Of a stretch of DNA of 64,000 bases, positions 20,674-33,720 are shown in pieces. Source of the DNA: Myxococcota bacterium (GTDB lineage: Bacteria; Myxococcota_A; Bradymonadia; UBA7976; UBA1532). Below the pieces are notes generated by a model. That model was given only the letters and a program-made list of their open reading frames with translations. It was not told the DNA's origin and ran no database searches. The DNA is taken from assembly GCA_963169045.1 (NCBI GenBank), contig CAUJDF010000042.1, positions 1 through 64,000 on the forward strand, in the 5' to 3' direction. Each line of letters begins with the position of its first letter. Position 1 is the first letter of the stretch. The translations under genes were made by a program, and so were the position numbers.

Positions 20674-21351
20674 TCAGCGGCCCGCCTGGCTGCGCAGATC
20701 GTCGGCTTCCATCACCCGCACCCATCGCCCGCCGATCACGACGCGGACGCGCTGGGGAAACAGTCCGCGGGTGGGCGGGCCCTCCCAGCCGCTCAGGTCG
20801 AGCTCGACGGGCTGGCGGTCGACGTCGCGCCAACGCACGCGCAGCACGTGGTAGTCATCGCGGTCGATCCAGATCTGCGCGCCCTCGTCATCGGGCGTGG
20901 CGCTGCCGAGCACGATCGCCGGCCGGTCGCCGATGAGGCCGAGCCGCTGTCGCTGCGTGTCGACGCCGAGATCGCGGGCGAGCGCCTCGACGTCGCCGTC
21001 GGCGAAGAGACGTCCGAAGACGACGCGCTCCGGCATGGACGGCAGGAGCGCGCCGTCGCCGCTGGCGCTGCCACCGAGGGACCACGCCGCGGTCCGGCCG
21101 CCGGGCCCGTTCACGTCCACGCGGACACTCCGGGTCGATCGCTGAAAGATCCATCGCTCGGCGACCGCGACCGTCGCATCGGGCGCGTCGCCGCTCCGCG
21201 CGCGCCCCACGAGCGCCACCTGAAGGGAATGAATGCCGTTCAGTCGAGCGTTCGCCTTCCGAACCACATGTCGGACGGGAAGGACGTAGGCCGCGGCGGG
21301 CGTGACGGCCAGGGCCACCGTGAGCGTCAGGACGATCGATCGAATGTTCAC
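20674..21351 (-). CDS. Secreted LolA-like/outer-membrane-sorting-like protein
   Basis: 225 residues from GTG 21351, chosen because it starts a clean signal peptide (VNIRSIVLTLTVALAVTPAAAYVLPV). A longer ORF upstream (to 21534) has no such signal. The mature part is beta-rich (SVRVDVNGPGGRTAAW, QIWIDRDDYHVLRVRW, PTRGLFPQRVRVVIGG), which suggests the LolA/LolB or outer-membrane lipoprotein-sorting fold. No definitive motif is visible. As first gene of the priA-def-fmt-rsmB-rpe operon it would sit under the main promoter. Confidence 0.65.
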   Translation of the reverse strand: MNIRSIVLTLTVALAVTPAAAYVLPVRHVVRKANARLNGIHSLQVALVGRARSGDAPDATVAVAERWIFQRSTRSVRVDVNGPGGRTAAWSLGGSASGDGALLPSMPERVVFGRLFADGDVEALARDLGVDTQRQRLGLIGDRPAIVLGSATPDDEGAQIWIDRDDYHVLRVRWRDVDRQPVELDLSGWEGPPTRGLFPQRVRVVIGGRWVRVMEADDLRSQAGR

Positions 21352-21414
21352 GGCGCGATCCCTGCCTGACCCCTCCGGCGGCGTCAAGGTGCGACTCGAC
21401 CGATGAAATGTCCG

Positions 21415-21440
21415 TTGTTCCGTAAGCCGTCCTCTGTTAA
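21415..21440 (+). promoter_or_regulatory. Putative promoter of first winged-helix paralogue
   Basis: TTGTTC-N14-TGTTAA; the second box ends exactly 112 bp before the ATG at 21552. The same box pair, spacer length and distance occur before the second paralogue at 22629. The 14-bp spacer is short for sigma-70, so this may be an alternative sigma or a regulator box. Confidence 0.45.
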
Positions 21441-21551
21441 GGTCCGCCGCGATTCGTCCAAACGAAGCAGGTGAGGCGGAGGCTTTGAGGACGAGTTCGG
21501 GTCGGGACATCGGGCGCCATTGAACGTCGAACACGTGCGACAGGAGCCTAG

Positions 21552-22565
21552 ATGGGTATCAAACTGGAAATCCGGCTCGAAGCGCTTGCCGATCCGGCGG
21601 TTGCTCAAGCAGTCTCGCAGCTTCTTCTGGCCCTCGGTGAGTCATCGCCGACGCTCCTGAGGAACCTGGCGCGTGAGACAGAGCGCCCGGCGGCCCCGGC
21701 AGCCATCGCGGCGCCTCCGCCGGCGCCCGCCGCGCCTCCGCCCGCGGCCGCGAAGCCTGCCCCCGCCGCGAAGCCGGCCCCCGCCGCGAAGCCGGTGAAG
21801 GCCGCCCCGGCACCGAAGGCGCCCGCGCCACCGTCGAAGCCGGCCCGTGCCGCCGGCGGCTCGGACCTCGGCGAGCGATGGCGGTCCTTCGTCGAGCAGT
21901 TGCCCGAGCGTTCGCAGCGCTTCCTCGAGCTCGTCCGCGACCGCGGCGTCCTTCCGATCGACGAGGCGATGGCCGCGCTCGACATCCAGGTGCCCAAAGC
22001 GATGGGCGGCATCACCGGGTCGATCGGCCGCTGGGCGCCGGTCCGTCAGGTGCCGATCCCGTACGAGGCGACCGAGATGCCCGACGGCCGCCGTGCCTGG
22101 CGCTGGGTGGGCATCGGCGACACCGCTGCCGACGCCGGCGGCCGGCAGAAGCAGCCGCCCCGCAAGGCCCGCACGCCGGTGAAGGCCTCCGGCGACCTCG
22201 CGCCTGCCGCCGAGGAGCCTCCGCCCTCCGCGCCTCGCGCGCGCGCCGCGGAGCCGCCGGCCGAGGCGCCCAAGGCGCGCGCCGCCGCCGCGAAGGCCGG
22301 CGCCCCAAGTCGCAGCCCGGCCTATCGCGCCTTTCTCGAGGCATTGCCGCCCAACTCGTTGCGCTTCGTGCAGCTGCTCGAGTCGCGGGGACGCCTCGCG
22401 ATGCCTCAGGTGCTCGAGGAGTTCGGGCTGGCCCGCGCGAAGGCCGTCGGCGGCATCATCGAGCCGATCAAGCGCGTCGCCGAGAAGCACGGTCTGGGGA
22501 CCATCTTCGAGCCCGGTCAGAACGACGACGGCGAGCGCATCTGGATCTGGCATCCGCCCGCCTGA
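21552..22565 (+). CDS. Novel-looking protein with two winged-helix-like domains (paralogue 1)
   Basis: 337 residues, not recognised. The N-terminal segment (about 1-30, LEIRLEALADPAVAQA) is shared with the next gene, at the same residue positions. An Ala/Pro/Lys linker follows (about 45-102). Domain A (about 108-190) reads FLELVRDRGVLPIDEAM ... VPKAMGGITGSIGRWAP and ends in a strand-like RRAWRWVGIG. A second linker leads to domain B (about 253-337), a divergent copy: RFVQLLESRGRLAMPQVL ... ARAKAVGGIIEPIKR ... RIWIWHPPA. The helix-helix-Gly-Gly-Ile pattern with a terminal beta wing suggests a winged helix, so nucleic-acid binding is inferred. The ATG has AGGAG upstream. Confidence 0.7.
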   Translation: MGIKLEIRLEALADPAVAQAVSQLLLALGESSPTLLRNLARETERPAAPAAIAAPPPAPAAPPPAAAKPAPAAKPAPAAKPVKAAPAPKAPAPPSKPARAAGGSDLGERWRSFVEQLPERSQRFLELVRDRGVLPIDEAMAALDIQVPKAMGGITGSIGRWAPVRQVPIPYEATEMPDGRRAWRWVGIGDTAADAGGRQKQPPRKARTPVKASGDLAPAAEEPPPSAPRARAAEPPAEAPKARAAAAKAGAPSRSPAYRAFLEALPPNSLRFVQLLESRGRLAMPQVLEEFGLARAKAVGGIIEPIKRVAEKHGLGTIFEPGQNDDGERIWIWHPPA

Positions 22566-22628
22566 ACGCCGCGAGGCTGCCACCCGGCAGCCACGATCAC
22601 TGTGCCTGACTCCCCTCCCGAAATCGCG

Positions 22629-22654
22629 TTGCAACCCCATGGGATCTCTGTTAA
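22629..22654 (+). promoter_or_regulatory. Putative promoter of second winged-helix paralogue
   Basis: TTGCAA-N14-TGTTAA, ending 112 bp before the ATG at 22766. It matches the element at 21415-21440 in box sequence, spacer length and distance to start, although the leader sequences in between have diverged. Confidence 0.45.
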
Positions 22655-22765
22655 CTTTCCTTGCGAGATTCCGAGGTTCCGGGGCTCTTTCGTCCGCAGC
22701 CAGCAACAGGCATTTCAGCCTTTCGTCGGCGTGACCGACAGGGGCAGGAACAGGGTACAAGGTAG

Positions 22766-23728
22766 ATGACGGTCACACTCAGTCTCGACCTGGAGCACCT
22801 CCAGAACCCCGCAGTGGCGCAGGCCCTCCGGCGCCTGGTGATGCAGCTCGCCGAAGTTCATCGCCCGGCCGCGATCGAGGCGCCCGCACGAGCCATCGTG
22901 GCGGCGCCGGCGGCGAGGACGGAGGCACGCGCCACGCCTTCGACCAGCTATGCCGAGTTCGAGGCTGGTCTCAATGGGCGCACCCGTCGCTTCCTTCAGC
23001 TGCTCCGCGAGCGTGGCACCCTGACCCTGCGCGAGGTGATGTCGTCGCTCGACATCGACTCTCCCAAGGCGGTCGGGGGCATCACGGGCGCGATCGGCCG
23101 CTGGGCGCCGGTCCGCGGCCTCGCCCTCCCGTACGAGGTGATCGACATCGGCGGCGAGCGGGCCTGGCGCTGGACGGGCCCGGCCGAGGTCGTCACCGAC
23201 GAGCCGGTCGCGGCGAAGGCGTCGCGGACCACGCGCGCGCCCAGCGCCGCGACGGCGGCCCGCCGCGCTGTCGCCGTCCAGGCGCCCGCGGCGCCACCCG
23301 ACCCCGAGGCCCTGCGTGGCCAGCTCGTCGCCTCCCTGAGCGACCAGCCCCGTCGCTTCATGGAGCTGCTGCGCGACAAGCGCCGCGCGACGGTAGCCGA
23401 GGTGCTCGATCACCTCGGGCTCGCCCGCGCCCGCGGCCTGAGCCCCGTCGTCGAGGCGGTCAACGCTGCCGCGAAGAAGCTGGGCCTCGAGCTCGCCTAC
23501 GACACCTCCGTCAGCGCCACCGGCGACCGCGTGTTCCTGTGGCCGGGCACACCCGCCGTGGTCGAGGCCGAACGCCCCCGCCTCCGGGCCGAGTCGCCGT
23601 CGCCGCGCGTGCTTCCGTTCCGTGACACGCCCAGCAGCCAGGGACCGGCGCCGCTTCGGCCCGACGCACCGACCTCCGCCGGCGCTCCCGGTGTCTTCAA
23701 GCGTAACAAGGCCGGCAGCCGGCCGTAG
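22766..23728 (+). CDS. Novel-looking protein with two winged-helix-like domains (paralogue 2)
   Basis: 320 residues and a tandem paralogue of the previous gene. The N-terminal element is conserved (LSLDLEHLQNPAVAQA; PAVAQA at residues 15-20 in both). Domain A (about 62-140) reads RFLQLLRERGTLTLREVM ... SPKAVGGITGAIGRWAP, very close to paralogue 1. Domain B (about 186-262: RRFMELLRDKRRATVAEVL ... RVFLWPG) has lost the GGI core. A disordered basic C-terminal tail (265-320) is extra. Linkers and domain B diverge while domain A is constrained, so domain A is probably the functional core. The ATG has an AAGG site. A hairpin terminator follows. Confidence 0.7.
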   Translation: MTVTLSLDLEHLQNPAVAQALRRLVMQLAEVHRPAAIEAPARAIVAAPAARTEARATPSTSYAEFEAGLNGRTRRFLQLLRERGTLTLREVMSSLDIDSPKAVGGITGAIGRWAPVRGLALPYEVIDIGGERAWRWTGPAEVVTDEPVAAKASRTTRAPSAATAARRAVAVQAPAAPPDPEALRGQLVASLSDQPRRFMELLRDKRRATVAEVLDHLGLARARGLSPVVEAVNAAAKKLGLELAYDTSVSATGDRVFLWPGTPAVVEAERPRLRAESPSPRVLPFRDTPSSQGPAPLRPDAPTSAGAPGVFKRNKAGSRP

Positions 23729-23736
23729 CCGTCGGA

Positions 23737-23765
23737 AGCCTCCGCTGTCTGGCGACGCGGAGGCT
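23737..23765. terminator. Bidirectional hairpin between convergent genes
   Basis: AGCCTCCGC (23737-23745) pairs exactly with GCGGAGGCT (23757-23765) across an 11-nt loop. It lies between the stop codons of the second paralogue (plus) and parE (minus), so it can end both transcripts. No long T-run is seen on either side. Confidence 0.6.
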
Positions 23766-23773
23766 GCCCTGCG

Positions 23774-25692
23774 TCAGATGTCGAGCTCGTCGACCTCGTG
23801 GGCCCAGGTGGTCACGAACTCGAAGCGCGCCTGGCTGTCACGGCCCATCAGCTCCGTGATGACGTTCTCGGTCACGAGTCGATCCTCGTCGGCCACCTGC
23901 ACGCGGTACAGACGGCGGTGGTCGGGATCGAGCGTCGTCTTGAAGAGAGTCGCCGGCGGCATCTCGCCGAGACCCTTGAAGCGCTGGATCTCGACCTTGC
24001 CCTTCTTGCCGAGCTTCTTGACCAGCTTGTCCTTCTGACGGTCGTCGGCGGCCCAGTACGTCTCTTTGCCGACGTCGATGCGATAGAGCGGCGGCCGGGC
24101 GATGAAGACGTGGCCGCCATCGACGAGCGGGCGCAGGTAGCGATAGAAGAACGTCAGGAGCAGGGTGGCGATGTGGTGGCCATCGGAGTCGGCGTCCATC
24201 AGCAAGATGACCTTGCCATACCGCAGCCGGCTCTGATCGAAGTCCTTCCCGAGCCCGCAGCCGAGCGCGCTGACGATGTCGGTCAGCTCCTGGTTGGCAA
24301 AGACCTTACGGTCATTGGCCTGCTCGGCGTTGAGCACCTTGCCCCGGAGGGGCAGGATGGCCTGCGTCTCTCGGTTGCGGCCTTGCTTGGCCGATCCACC
24401 GGCGGAGTCACCCTCGACCAGGAAGAGCTCGCTCTCCGCCGGATCGGTGCTGGTGCAGTCGGCGAGCTTGCCGGGCAGGTTGAGGCGGTGGCTCACCGGT
24501 GACTTGCGCTTGACCGCCGCCACCGCGGCCCGGCTCGCCTGCCGTGCCCGCGCGCTCTGGATGATCCGCGCGACGATCGAGTGCGCGACCGTCTGATTCT
24601 GGTTGAGGAAGGTCTCGAGCGCCGGCTTGACGGCGGCGCTGATGAAGCCGCGGACCTCGGGGTTGTTGAGCTTCTCTTTCGTCTGGCCCTGGAACTGTGG
24701 TTCGTGCACGAACAGATTGAGCGCGCCGGTGAGGCCCTCGCGGATGTCTTCGGGCGTCACCGCCACGCCACGCGGCAGCACGTCGTGGGTGTCGATGTAC
24801 TCACGCACGGCGCGACCGATGGCATCGCGCAGACCGGCCTCGTGGGTGCCGCCGTCGGCGGTGGGGATGCCGTTGACGAACGTGTGGAGCGCGACGTCGG
24901 TGGCCTCCGTCCACGTCAGCGCCAGCTCGAAGCGGCCCTCTTTGTCGTCGTCGCGCTCGAGGCTGTAGATGCGGTCGATGACCGGCCGCCGGTCGCGCGG
25001 GATGAGCACCTGCTCGACGTACTCGACGATGCCGCCCTGGTGCTGGAACTCCTTTCGCGTACCGGCCGACTCGTCCTTGAAGACGATGCGCAGGCCGCGA
25101 TTGAGGTAGGTCTTCACCTCGAGCCGGGTGGCGATCAGCTCGGCGTCGAACTCGACCTTCTCGAAGATCTTCTCGTCGGGCTCGAAGTAGATCGTCGTGC
25201 CGCTGCCGCGCGCCGGCCCGACGGGCTTGACCGGCCCCAGGGGCTTGCCGCGCTTGTAGGTCTGCTCCCACGTCTGGCCCTCGCGCTTGATGCGCGCGAC
25301 GAGCTTGCTGCTGAGCGCGTTGACCACGCTCGAGCCGACGCCGTGCAGGCCGCCCGCCGTCTTGTAGGCGCCGTGGTCGAACTTGCCGCCCGCGTGGAGC
25401 GTCGTGAGGATCACCTCGAGCGTACTGCGGCCTTCTTTGTCCTTCGGATGGCGCTCGACGGGGATGCCGCGGCCGTTGTCCTCGACGCTGACCGCCTGCC
25501 CGCCCTCGTGCAGCGTCACCAGGATGCTGGTGGCGTGGCCGTTGATGGCCTCGTCGACCGCGTTGTCGACGAGCTCCCAGACGAGGTGGTGCAGGCCGGC
25601 CTTGCCCACCCCGCCGATGTACATGCCGGGGCGTTTGCGGACGGGCTCGAGCCCCTCGAGGATGGTGATGTCCTCGGCGGTGTAGCGCGTGT

Positions 25693-25696
<4 letters not shown>
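23774..25696 (-). CDS. parE: DNA topoisomerase IV subunit B
   Basis: ATPase subunit of a type IIA topoisomerase that decatenates chromosomes. It has 640 residues from GTG 25696. The GHKL ATPase site is complete ([41 protein letters not shown]), as is the TOPRIM domain ([26 protein letters not shown]). The DADSDG and the end [15 protein letters not shown] ... EVDELDI match the ParE branch better than GyrB, hence the call. Its GTG overlaps the parC stop in a 4-bp GTGA, and parC lies upstream. Confidence 0.88.
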
Positions 25697-28110
<2,414 letters not shown>

Positions 28111-28234
28111 ACCTGCGCCTCGGACGAGAGATGAGCGCGTGGGGGGTATCACACGCCGGATCACTATTCAAGCGTTCAGTACGAACAGAAGCATCCGGGC
28201 CGAAATTCCCCGTGGATTCCCGTATGCTGCGCCC

Positions 28235-29704
28235 ATGCGCCGCCGCCTCTGGGACCTGCTCGGCCTGGGTTCGCTGCTGGTCTTCGCCACCGTCCTCGCC
28301 CTGCTGCTCCGTTCGCGCCCCGAGGCGCCGCCCGAGGACGTACGCCTGCTCGATCCGTCGGCGGACATCCAGACCGGCGAAGAGTGGCTCGGCCTGTACT
28401 TCCAGGGGCGGAAGGTCGGCACGACCCACGTGGTGAAGGCGCCGCGCCCCGGCGGCGGGCACCGGTTCACGGCCGAGACCCGGCTGGCGATCGCCCCCGG
28501 CGCCGAGCCGATGGAGATCGAGGTGCGCGCCGACCTCGACGCCGCGCGCGCGCTCCGGTCGTTCGCCCTCTCGGCGGAGGCGGGGCCGTCGGTGACGGAG
28601 GTCCGCGGGACGGTCGACGGCCGCCACATCGACCTCGTCGTCGACAGCGGCGGCGCGGAGCGGCGCCGCACGCTGGAGCTCGAGGCCCCCCCGGTCCTCC
28701 GGCAGTTCGACGGCCCGTACCTCGCAGGCCTCGATCCGAAGCCCGGCGCGCGCTTCTCGTATCTGGCGTTCGATCCGGTCACCCAGAGCGCGCAGCCGGT
28801 CGAGGTCGAGGTCATCGGGCCCGACCGTCTCGTCGTGATGAGTCACGAGCTGACGGCCACCCGTGTGCGACAGCGCGTCTCGGGTGTGACGCTCGAGGCG
28901 TGGATCAACGCGCGCGGCGAGGTGCTCCGGCAGGAGATGGGGCTCGGTCTGATCGCGGTCCGCGAGTTCGAGGAGGAGGCTCGCCGGGGCGTGGGGCGGG
29001 AGACGGTGGATCTGGCGGCCGCCACGACGATTCCGGTCGAGGGTCTGCCCCCGCGCCTCGATCGTGCGGTGCGCCTGGACGTGGTGCTCGAGGGCCTCGA
29101 CGATGAAGCGGGCTTCACGCTGGACGACGGCCACCGCCAGCGGCGCGAGGGCGACCGACTGTGGGTTCGCCTCGAGGACGCGTCCGCCGGCGGTCCCCTG
29201 GCGCCCGGGGACGCCGCGCTGGCGCCGTTCCTCTCCGCGGCGCCGCTCGTCGAAGCGGACCATCCCGACATCCGCGCGGCCGCGGCCGATGCGGCGGCCG
29301 GCGCGACGGACACGCTCGACGCGAGCCGCCGCATCGTCGCCTGGATCCGCCGCCACGTGTCGCAAGAGACGGTCGGCGGCGTGCCCGGCGCCCTCGAGAC
29401 GCTCCGGACGCGCGCCGGCGACTGTAACGAGCACGGCGCTCTGTTCGCGGCGCTCGCCCGCGCCGCGGGCGTCCCCACCCGCATCGTCGCGGGCCTCGCG
29501 TACCGCGACGGGCGCTTCTCGTACCACGCCTGGAACGAGGTCTGGGCCGGCGGCGAGCGGTGGGTCGCGGTGGACGCCACGTGGGGACAGGTGCCCGCCG
29601 ACGTGGGACACTTGCGATTCGTGACGGGCGGTCTGGATCGGCAGGTCGACCTGTTGCGCCTCATGGGTCGCCTGAGGATTCGCGTGCTCGCGCTGGAAGG
29701 GTGA
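28235..29704 (+). CDS. Membrane-anchored transglutaminase-like domain protein
   Basis: 489 residues from ATG 28235. An N-terminal hydrophobic helix (LLGLGSLLVFATVLALLL) anchors a periplasmic protein. Residues about 40-340 form a beta-rich domain (SVTEVRGTVDG, VLRQEMGLGLIAVREF). The C-terminal transglutaminase-like domain has the expected triad in order: Cys in RTRAGDCNEHGALFAALAR, His in RFSYHAWNEVWAGG and Asp in WVAVDATWGQ. Related bacterial proteins act as proteases or cross-linkers in the periplasm; substrate unknown. It diverges from parC and lies 76 bp before the calcium-repeat protein. Confidence 0.82.
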   Translation: MRRRLWDLLGLGSLLVFATVLALLLRSRPEAPPEDVRLLDPSADIQTGEEWLGLYFQGRKVGTTHVVKAPRPGGGHRFTAETRLAIAPGAEPMEIEVRADLDAARALRSFALSAEAGPSVTEVRGTVDGRHIDLVVDSGGAERRRTLELEAPPVLRQFDGPYLAGLDPKPGARFSYLAFDPVTQSAQPVEVEVIGPDRLVVMSHELTATRVRQRVSGVTLEAWINARGEVLRQEMGLGLIAVREFEEEARRGVGRETVDLAAATTIPVEGLPPRLDRAVRLDVVLEGLDDEAGFTLDDGHRQRREGDRLWVRLEDASAGGPLAPGDAALAPFLSAAPLVEADHPDIRAAAADAAAGATDTLDASRRIVAWIRRHVSQETVGGVPGALETLRTRAGDCNEHGALFAALARAAGVPTRIVAGLAYRDGRFSYHAWNEVWAGGERWVAVDATWGQVPADVGHLRFVTGGLDRQVDLLRLMGRLRIRVLALEG

Positions 29705-29780
29705 CTTCCTTGTTTGCATCCGAGTGTGCGCCTGAAGAAGAATGGCGCGATTTCGGACGCTCCTTCAGGGGAGGGGTAGC

Positions 29781-32700
29781 GTGTCTCGACGAACCCATCT
29801 GATCGCGGCTGGCCTCGTGTGCCTGCCCGCGGTCGCCTTCGCGATGCCCGAGGGCACGCCGCAGCTCGGTGTGTCGCAGGGCCTCGAGGGCAACAGCATT
29901 TTGCTGGTCGACGTGGTCAACGAGGGAGAGCGCATCCGCGTCTGCTCCTCCGACGACGGCCGTCAGGAGCCGCGCGCCGGTGACTTCAATCTCGACCTCA
30001 ACCCGGGCGAAGCCAATCCGGTGCCGGAGGAGCGCCGCGGCGCGGAGATCCTGCTGTCGCGCCCGGTGCGCGAAGCGTGTCGCAACGACGGCGAGTGCGC
30101 GGGCGACTTCCGCTGCCGCAGCGTCGTCGACGGCAGCGCCTTCAACGGCCAGCGCGCCGACGGCCAGTGCGCCATCCCGCTGTCGGTCACCCAGCAGGAG
30201 GGCTACTGCAACGCGCAGTCCGGTCCCGGCAACTGGATCGAGGTGCCCGCCGACCGGACGGGCAAGTGGGTCCTGAACTTCGTCGGCGAGCCCGAGACGC
30301 TCACCGACTCGGGACGCTCCACGCGCTACTTCGCGGTCGACGTGGTGAACGCTCAGGGCCAGTCGGCCCCCGGCGGCCGTCTCAACACGAAGCAGTGGCG
30401 TCTCAACGCCCACACGTTCACCTACGGCACCGACGCCGACTTCTTCGTCCTCTCGCCGGTGAACCAGGGCGCGCGCGTGTTCGTCGTCGACTACCAGTCG
30501 ATGCGCGGCTTCCGCTACGGCGTCATCGCGAACCCGCAGGGCCTGCGCGACCACCCGAACGTGTCGTGGTGCCAGTTCGGCAACCCCGACGCGAACCGCG
30601 AGTGCCCGGAGTTCGGTGACGGCGCGGCGCAGGTGGTGAACCTCGGCTACGACATCTACCTGGGCTTCCCCGATCCCGCGCCGCAGGCCGCGCCGCAGCC
30701 CCGCCTCTCGAACGCCGAGTTCAACGACGCGGCCGGCACCGCCACCATCACGCCCAACGGCGACAACGTTCAGGACACGGGCACGTTCAGCTTCGACAGC
30801 AACGTCGACGGCGTCTTTAAGATCACCATCGACACGAACGGCGACGGCCAGTTCGACGCCTCCGTGGACCGCCAGATCTCCGGCAACGCCCGCTCCGGCC
30901 GCAACACGGCCGAATGGAACGGCCGCGACCGCAACAACAACGTCGTGGCGGGCGGCAGCTATCGGTTCCTGATCGAGCTCATCACGGCTGAGACCCACTT
31001 CCCGATGGTCGACATCGAGGACAACCGGGCCGGCTTCGTGATCTGGGAGCAAGCGGGCCCGGGCGCGATGCGCGAACCGCGCCGCATGTACTGGGACGAC
31101 AGCGCCATCCGCAACCCCGCCGACCTCGTCGGCGGCATCCTCGACGCCATCGAGGTGCTGCCCGAGGGCTCGCTCGTGCCGGGGGGGATCGCCCAGCCTC
31201 TGCACCAGCGCCGCGTCTGGAACCAGCCCATCCGCGACGGCGCCGACATTCCGCTGATCTTCGACACCTGGGTCGCCGGCGACGTGGCCAGCACCCGCTC
31301 GGTGGGCTGCCGCCTCTGCGGCGGCGACCAGGTCGACGTCATCGACGTCGGCGGCGACGACGAGGTCGTCGACAGCGACGGCGACGGCCTCAACGACAAC
31401 CAGGAGGACCGCAACGGCAACGGCGTGGTCGATCCGGGCGAGACCGATCCCGAGAACCCCGACACCGACGGCGACGGCCTCAACGACGGCGACGAGGACG
31501 AGAACGGGAACGGCGTGGTCGATCCGGGTGAGACGGATCCGACCGACGAGGACACCGACAACGACCGCATCGAGGACGGCGTCGAGGACGCCGATCGGAA
31601 CGGCGAGGTCGACGAGGGCGAGACCGATCCGACCAACCCCGACACCGACGGCGACGGCATCCAGGACGGCATCGAGGACGAAGACCGCGATGGCCAGCTC
31701 GATCCCGGCGAGACCGACCCCACCAACCCCGACACCGACGGCGACGGCCTCGACGACGGCGTCGAGGACGCGGACCGCGACGGCGTCCGCGACGCGGGCG
31801 AGACCGATCCGACCAATCCCGACACCGACGGCGACCAGATCCCGGACGGCGTCGAGGCCAACGGCGCCAACGGCAGCGACCCGACGCGGCCCGACACCGA
31901 CGGCGACGGCATCCAGGACGGCGTCGAGGACGCCGACCGCGACGGCACGCGCGACCCGGGCGAGCTCCACCCGAACGACAACGACAGCGACGATGACGGC
32001 CTGCGCGACGGCCTCGAGGACGCGAACCGCAACGGACGGTTCGACGAGGGCGAGACCGACGGCAACAACCCGGACACCGACGGCGACGGCATCCCCGATG
32101 GCGTCGAGGACCGCAACCAGAACGGCACGTTCGACGCGCGAGAGACGGATCCGACCAACCCCGATACCGACGGCGATCGGCTCCCGGACGGCGTCGAAGA
32201 CGCCAACCGCGATGGCGTGCTCGACGCCGGTGAGGCCGATCCGACCATCGCCGACACCGACCGCGACGGCCTCGACGACGGCGAGGAGGACGCGAACCAG
32301 AACGGGCGCGTCGACGACGGCGAGACCGATCCGCGCGACGCCGACACCGACGACGGCGGCGAGCCTGACGGCAGCGAGGTCGCCGGCGGCCGCAACCCGG
32401 TCGACAACCCGAACGACGATCTCGTCGCCTCGCCGGACACCGACCGCGACGGCCTCGACGACCGCACCGAGGGCATGATCGGGACCGATCCGAACGATCC
32501 GGACACCGACGACGACGGCATCAACGACGGCACCGAGGTCAACGGCAGCAACCCGACCGACCCGACCGACAACGACACCGACGGCGACGGCATCAACGAC
32601 GGCACCGAGGACGCCAACCACAACGGCGCCTTCGACCGCGGCGAGACCGACCCGAACGACGAGGACACCGACGACGACCGGCTGCCCGACGGCACCGAGG

Positions 32701-33680
32701 ACAACGACCACGACGGCACGGTCGACGACGGCGAGACCAACCCGCGCGAGCCGGACAGCGACGGCGACGGCATCAACGACGGCACCGAGGACGCCAACCA
32801 GAACGGGGCGGTCGACGGCGACGAGACCAACCCGCGCGACCCCGACAGCGACGACGACGGCCTCCAGGACGGCCAGGAGGACGCCAACGCCAACGGCATC
32901 GTCGACGCCGGCGAGACCGATCCGCGCGACCGGGACACCGACGACGGCGGCGAGTCCGACGGCAGCGAGGTGGCCGGCGGCCGCGACCCCGTCGACAACC
33001 CGAACGACGACCTGCTCATCGACACCGACGGCGACGGCCTCCCGGACGACCTCGAGGACCGCGACGGCGATGGCGTGGTCGACCCGAACGAGACGGATCC
33101 GCGTGACGCCGACACCGACAACGATGGCCTGAACGACGGCATCGAGGACCGCAACCGCAACGGCGAGCGGGACGCCGGCGAGACGGACCCGCTCGACGCC
33201 GACAGCGACGACGACGGCCTGAACGACGGCGCCGAGGACCGCGATCGCGACGGCGCCCTCGACGAGCCGGCTGCAAACTTCCGCGACAGCGAGACCGATC
33301 CGCTCGACCCGGACACCGACGACGACGACCTGCCCGACGGCATCGAGGTCAACGGCGACAACCCGACCGATCCGCGCAATCCGGACACGGACGGCGACAC
33401 CCTCACCGACGGCGACGAGGACGAGAACCACGACGGCAACATCGACGATGGCGAGACCGATCCGAACAACCCCGACACTGACGGGGACGAGATCGGCGAC
33501 GCCGATGACGACGAGCCGCTCGTGCCGCGCAACGACGACTCCCTGCTGCCGGACATCTCGGGCACGAACGCCATCGACGGCTGCAACTGCGACATGGGCG
33601 CGGCGCCGGGCACCGGCTCGCTCCTGTGGCCGCTGGCGATCGCCGCCGCGGGCCTCGTCCGCCGCCGCCGCCGCCGCTGA
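29781..33680 (+). CDS. Giant secreted calcium-repeat (thrombospondin-3-like) protein, MYXO-CTERM tail
   Basis: 1,299 residues. I choose GTG 29781 over ATG 29742 because GGGGAGGGG lies just before it and the signal peptide ([21 protein letters not shown]) then starts at residue 1. Residues about 20-510 are a non-repetitive Cys-containing domain, including a FlgD-like beta sandwich ([17 protein letters not shown] ... [13 protein letters not shown]). From about 525 to 1255, more than twenty Asp-rich units of the type [18 protein letters not shown] repeat, as in thrombospondin-3 and dockerin-like calcium sites. The end is DGCNCDMG, a hydrophobic helix and RRRRRR, a MYXO-CTERM-like signal. Calcium-dependent surface or matrix function is inferred. 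Confidence 0.85.
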   Translation: MSRRTHLIAAGLVCLPAVAFAMPEGTPQLGVSQGLEGNSILLVDVVNEGERIRVCSSDDGRQEPRAGDFNLDLNPGEANPVPEERRGAEILLSRPVREACRNDGECAGDFRCRSVVDGSAFNGQRADGQCAIPLSVTQQEGYCNAQSGPGNWIEVPADRTGKWVLNFVGEPETLTDSGRSTRYFAVDVVNAQGQSAPGGRLNTKQWRLNAHTFTYGTDADFFVLSPVNQGARVFVVDYQSMRGFRYGVIANPQGLRDHPNVSWCQFGNPDANRECPEFGDGAAQVVNLGYDIYLGFPDPAPQAAPQPRLSNAEFNDAAGTATITPNGDNVQDTGTFSFDSNVDGVFKITIDTNGDGQFDASVDRQISGNARSGRNTAEWNGRDRNNNVVAGGSYRFLIELITAETHFPMVDIEDNRAGFVIWEQAGPGAMREPRRMYWDDSAIRNPADLVGGILDAIEVLPEGSLVPGGIAQPLHQRRVWNQPIRDGADIPLIFDTWVAGDVASTRSVGCRLCGGDQVDVIDVGGDDEVVDSDGDGLNDNQEDRNGNGVVDPGETDPENPDTDGDGLNDGDEDENGNGVVDPGETDPTDEDTDNDRIEDGVEDADRNGEVDEGETDPTNPDTDGDGIQDGIEDEDRDGQLDPGETDPTNPDTDGDGLDDGVEDADRDGVRDAGETDPTNPDTDGDQIPDGVEANGANGSDPTRPDTDGDGIQDGVEDADRDGTRDPGELHPNDNDSDDDGLRDGLEDANRNGRFDEGETDGNNPDTDGDGIPDGVEDRNQNGTFDARETDPTNPDTDGDRLPDGVEDANRDGVLDAGEADPTIADTDRDGLDDGEEDANQNGRVDDGETDPRDADTDDGGEPDGSEVAGGRNPVDNPNDDLVASPDTDRDGLDDRTEGMIGTDPNDPDTDDDGINDGTEVNGSNPTDPTDNDTDGDGINDGTEDANHNGAFDRGETDPNDEDTDDDRLPDGTEDNDHDGTVDDGETNPREPDSDGDGINDGTEDANQNGAVDGDETNPRDPDSDDDGLQDGQEDANANGIVDAGETDPRDRDTDDGGESDGSEVAGGRDPVDNPNDDLLIDTDGDGLPDDLEDRDGDGVVDPNETDPRDADTDNDGLNDGIEDRNRNGERDAGETDPLDADSDDDGLNDGAEDRDRDGALDEPAANFRDSETDPLDPDTDDDDLPDGIEVNGDNPTDPRNPDTDGDTLTDGDEDENHDGNIDDGETDPNNPDTDGDEIGDADDDEPLVPRNDDSLLPDISGTNAIDGCNCDMGAAPGTGSLLWPLAIAAAGLVRRRRRR

Positions 33681-33688
33681 GGCCCTCC

Positions 33689-33708
33689 GGCGCCCCCGCC
33701 GGGGCGCC
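33689..33708 (+). terminator. GC hairpin after the calcium-repeat gene
   Basis: GGCGCCCC-CGCC-GGGGCGCC is a perfect 8-bp stem starting 9 bp after the stop codon. There is no T-run, so termination strength is uncertain; the next gene begins only 13 bp later. Confidence 0.5.
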
Positions 33709-33720
33709 TGCCTGCCCCCC

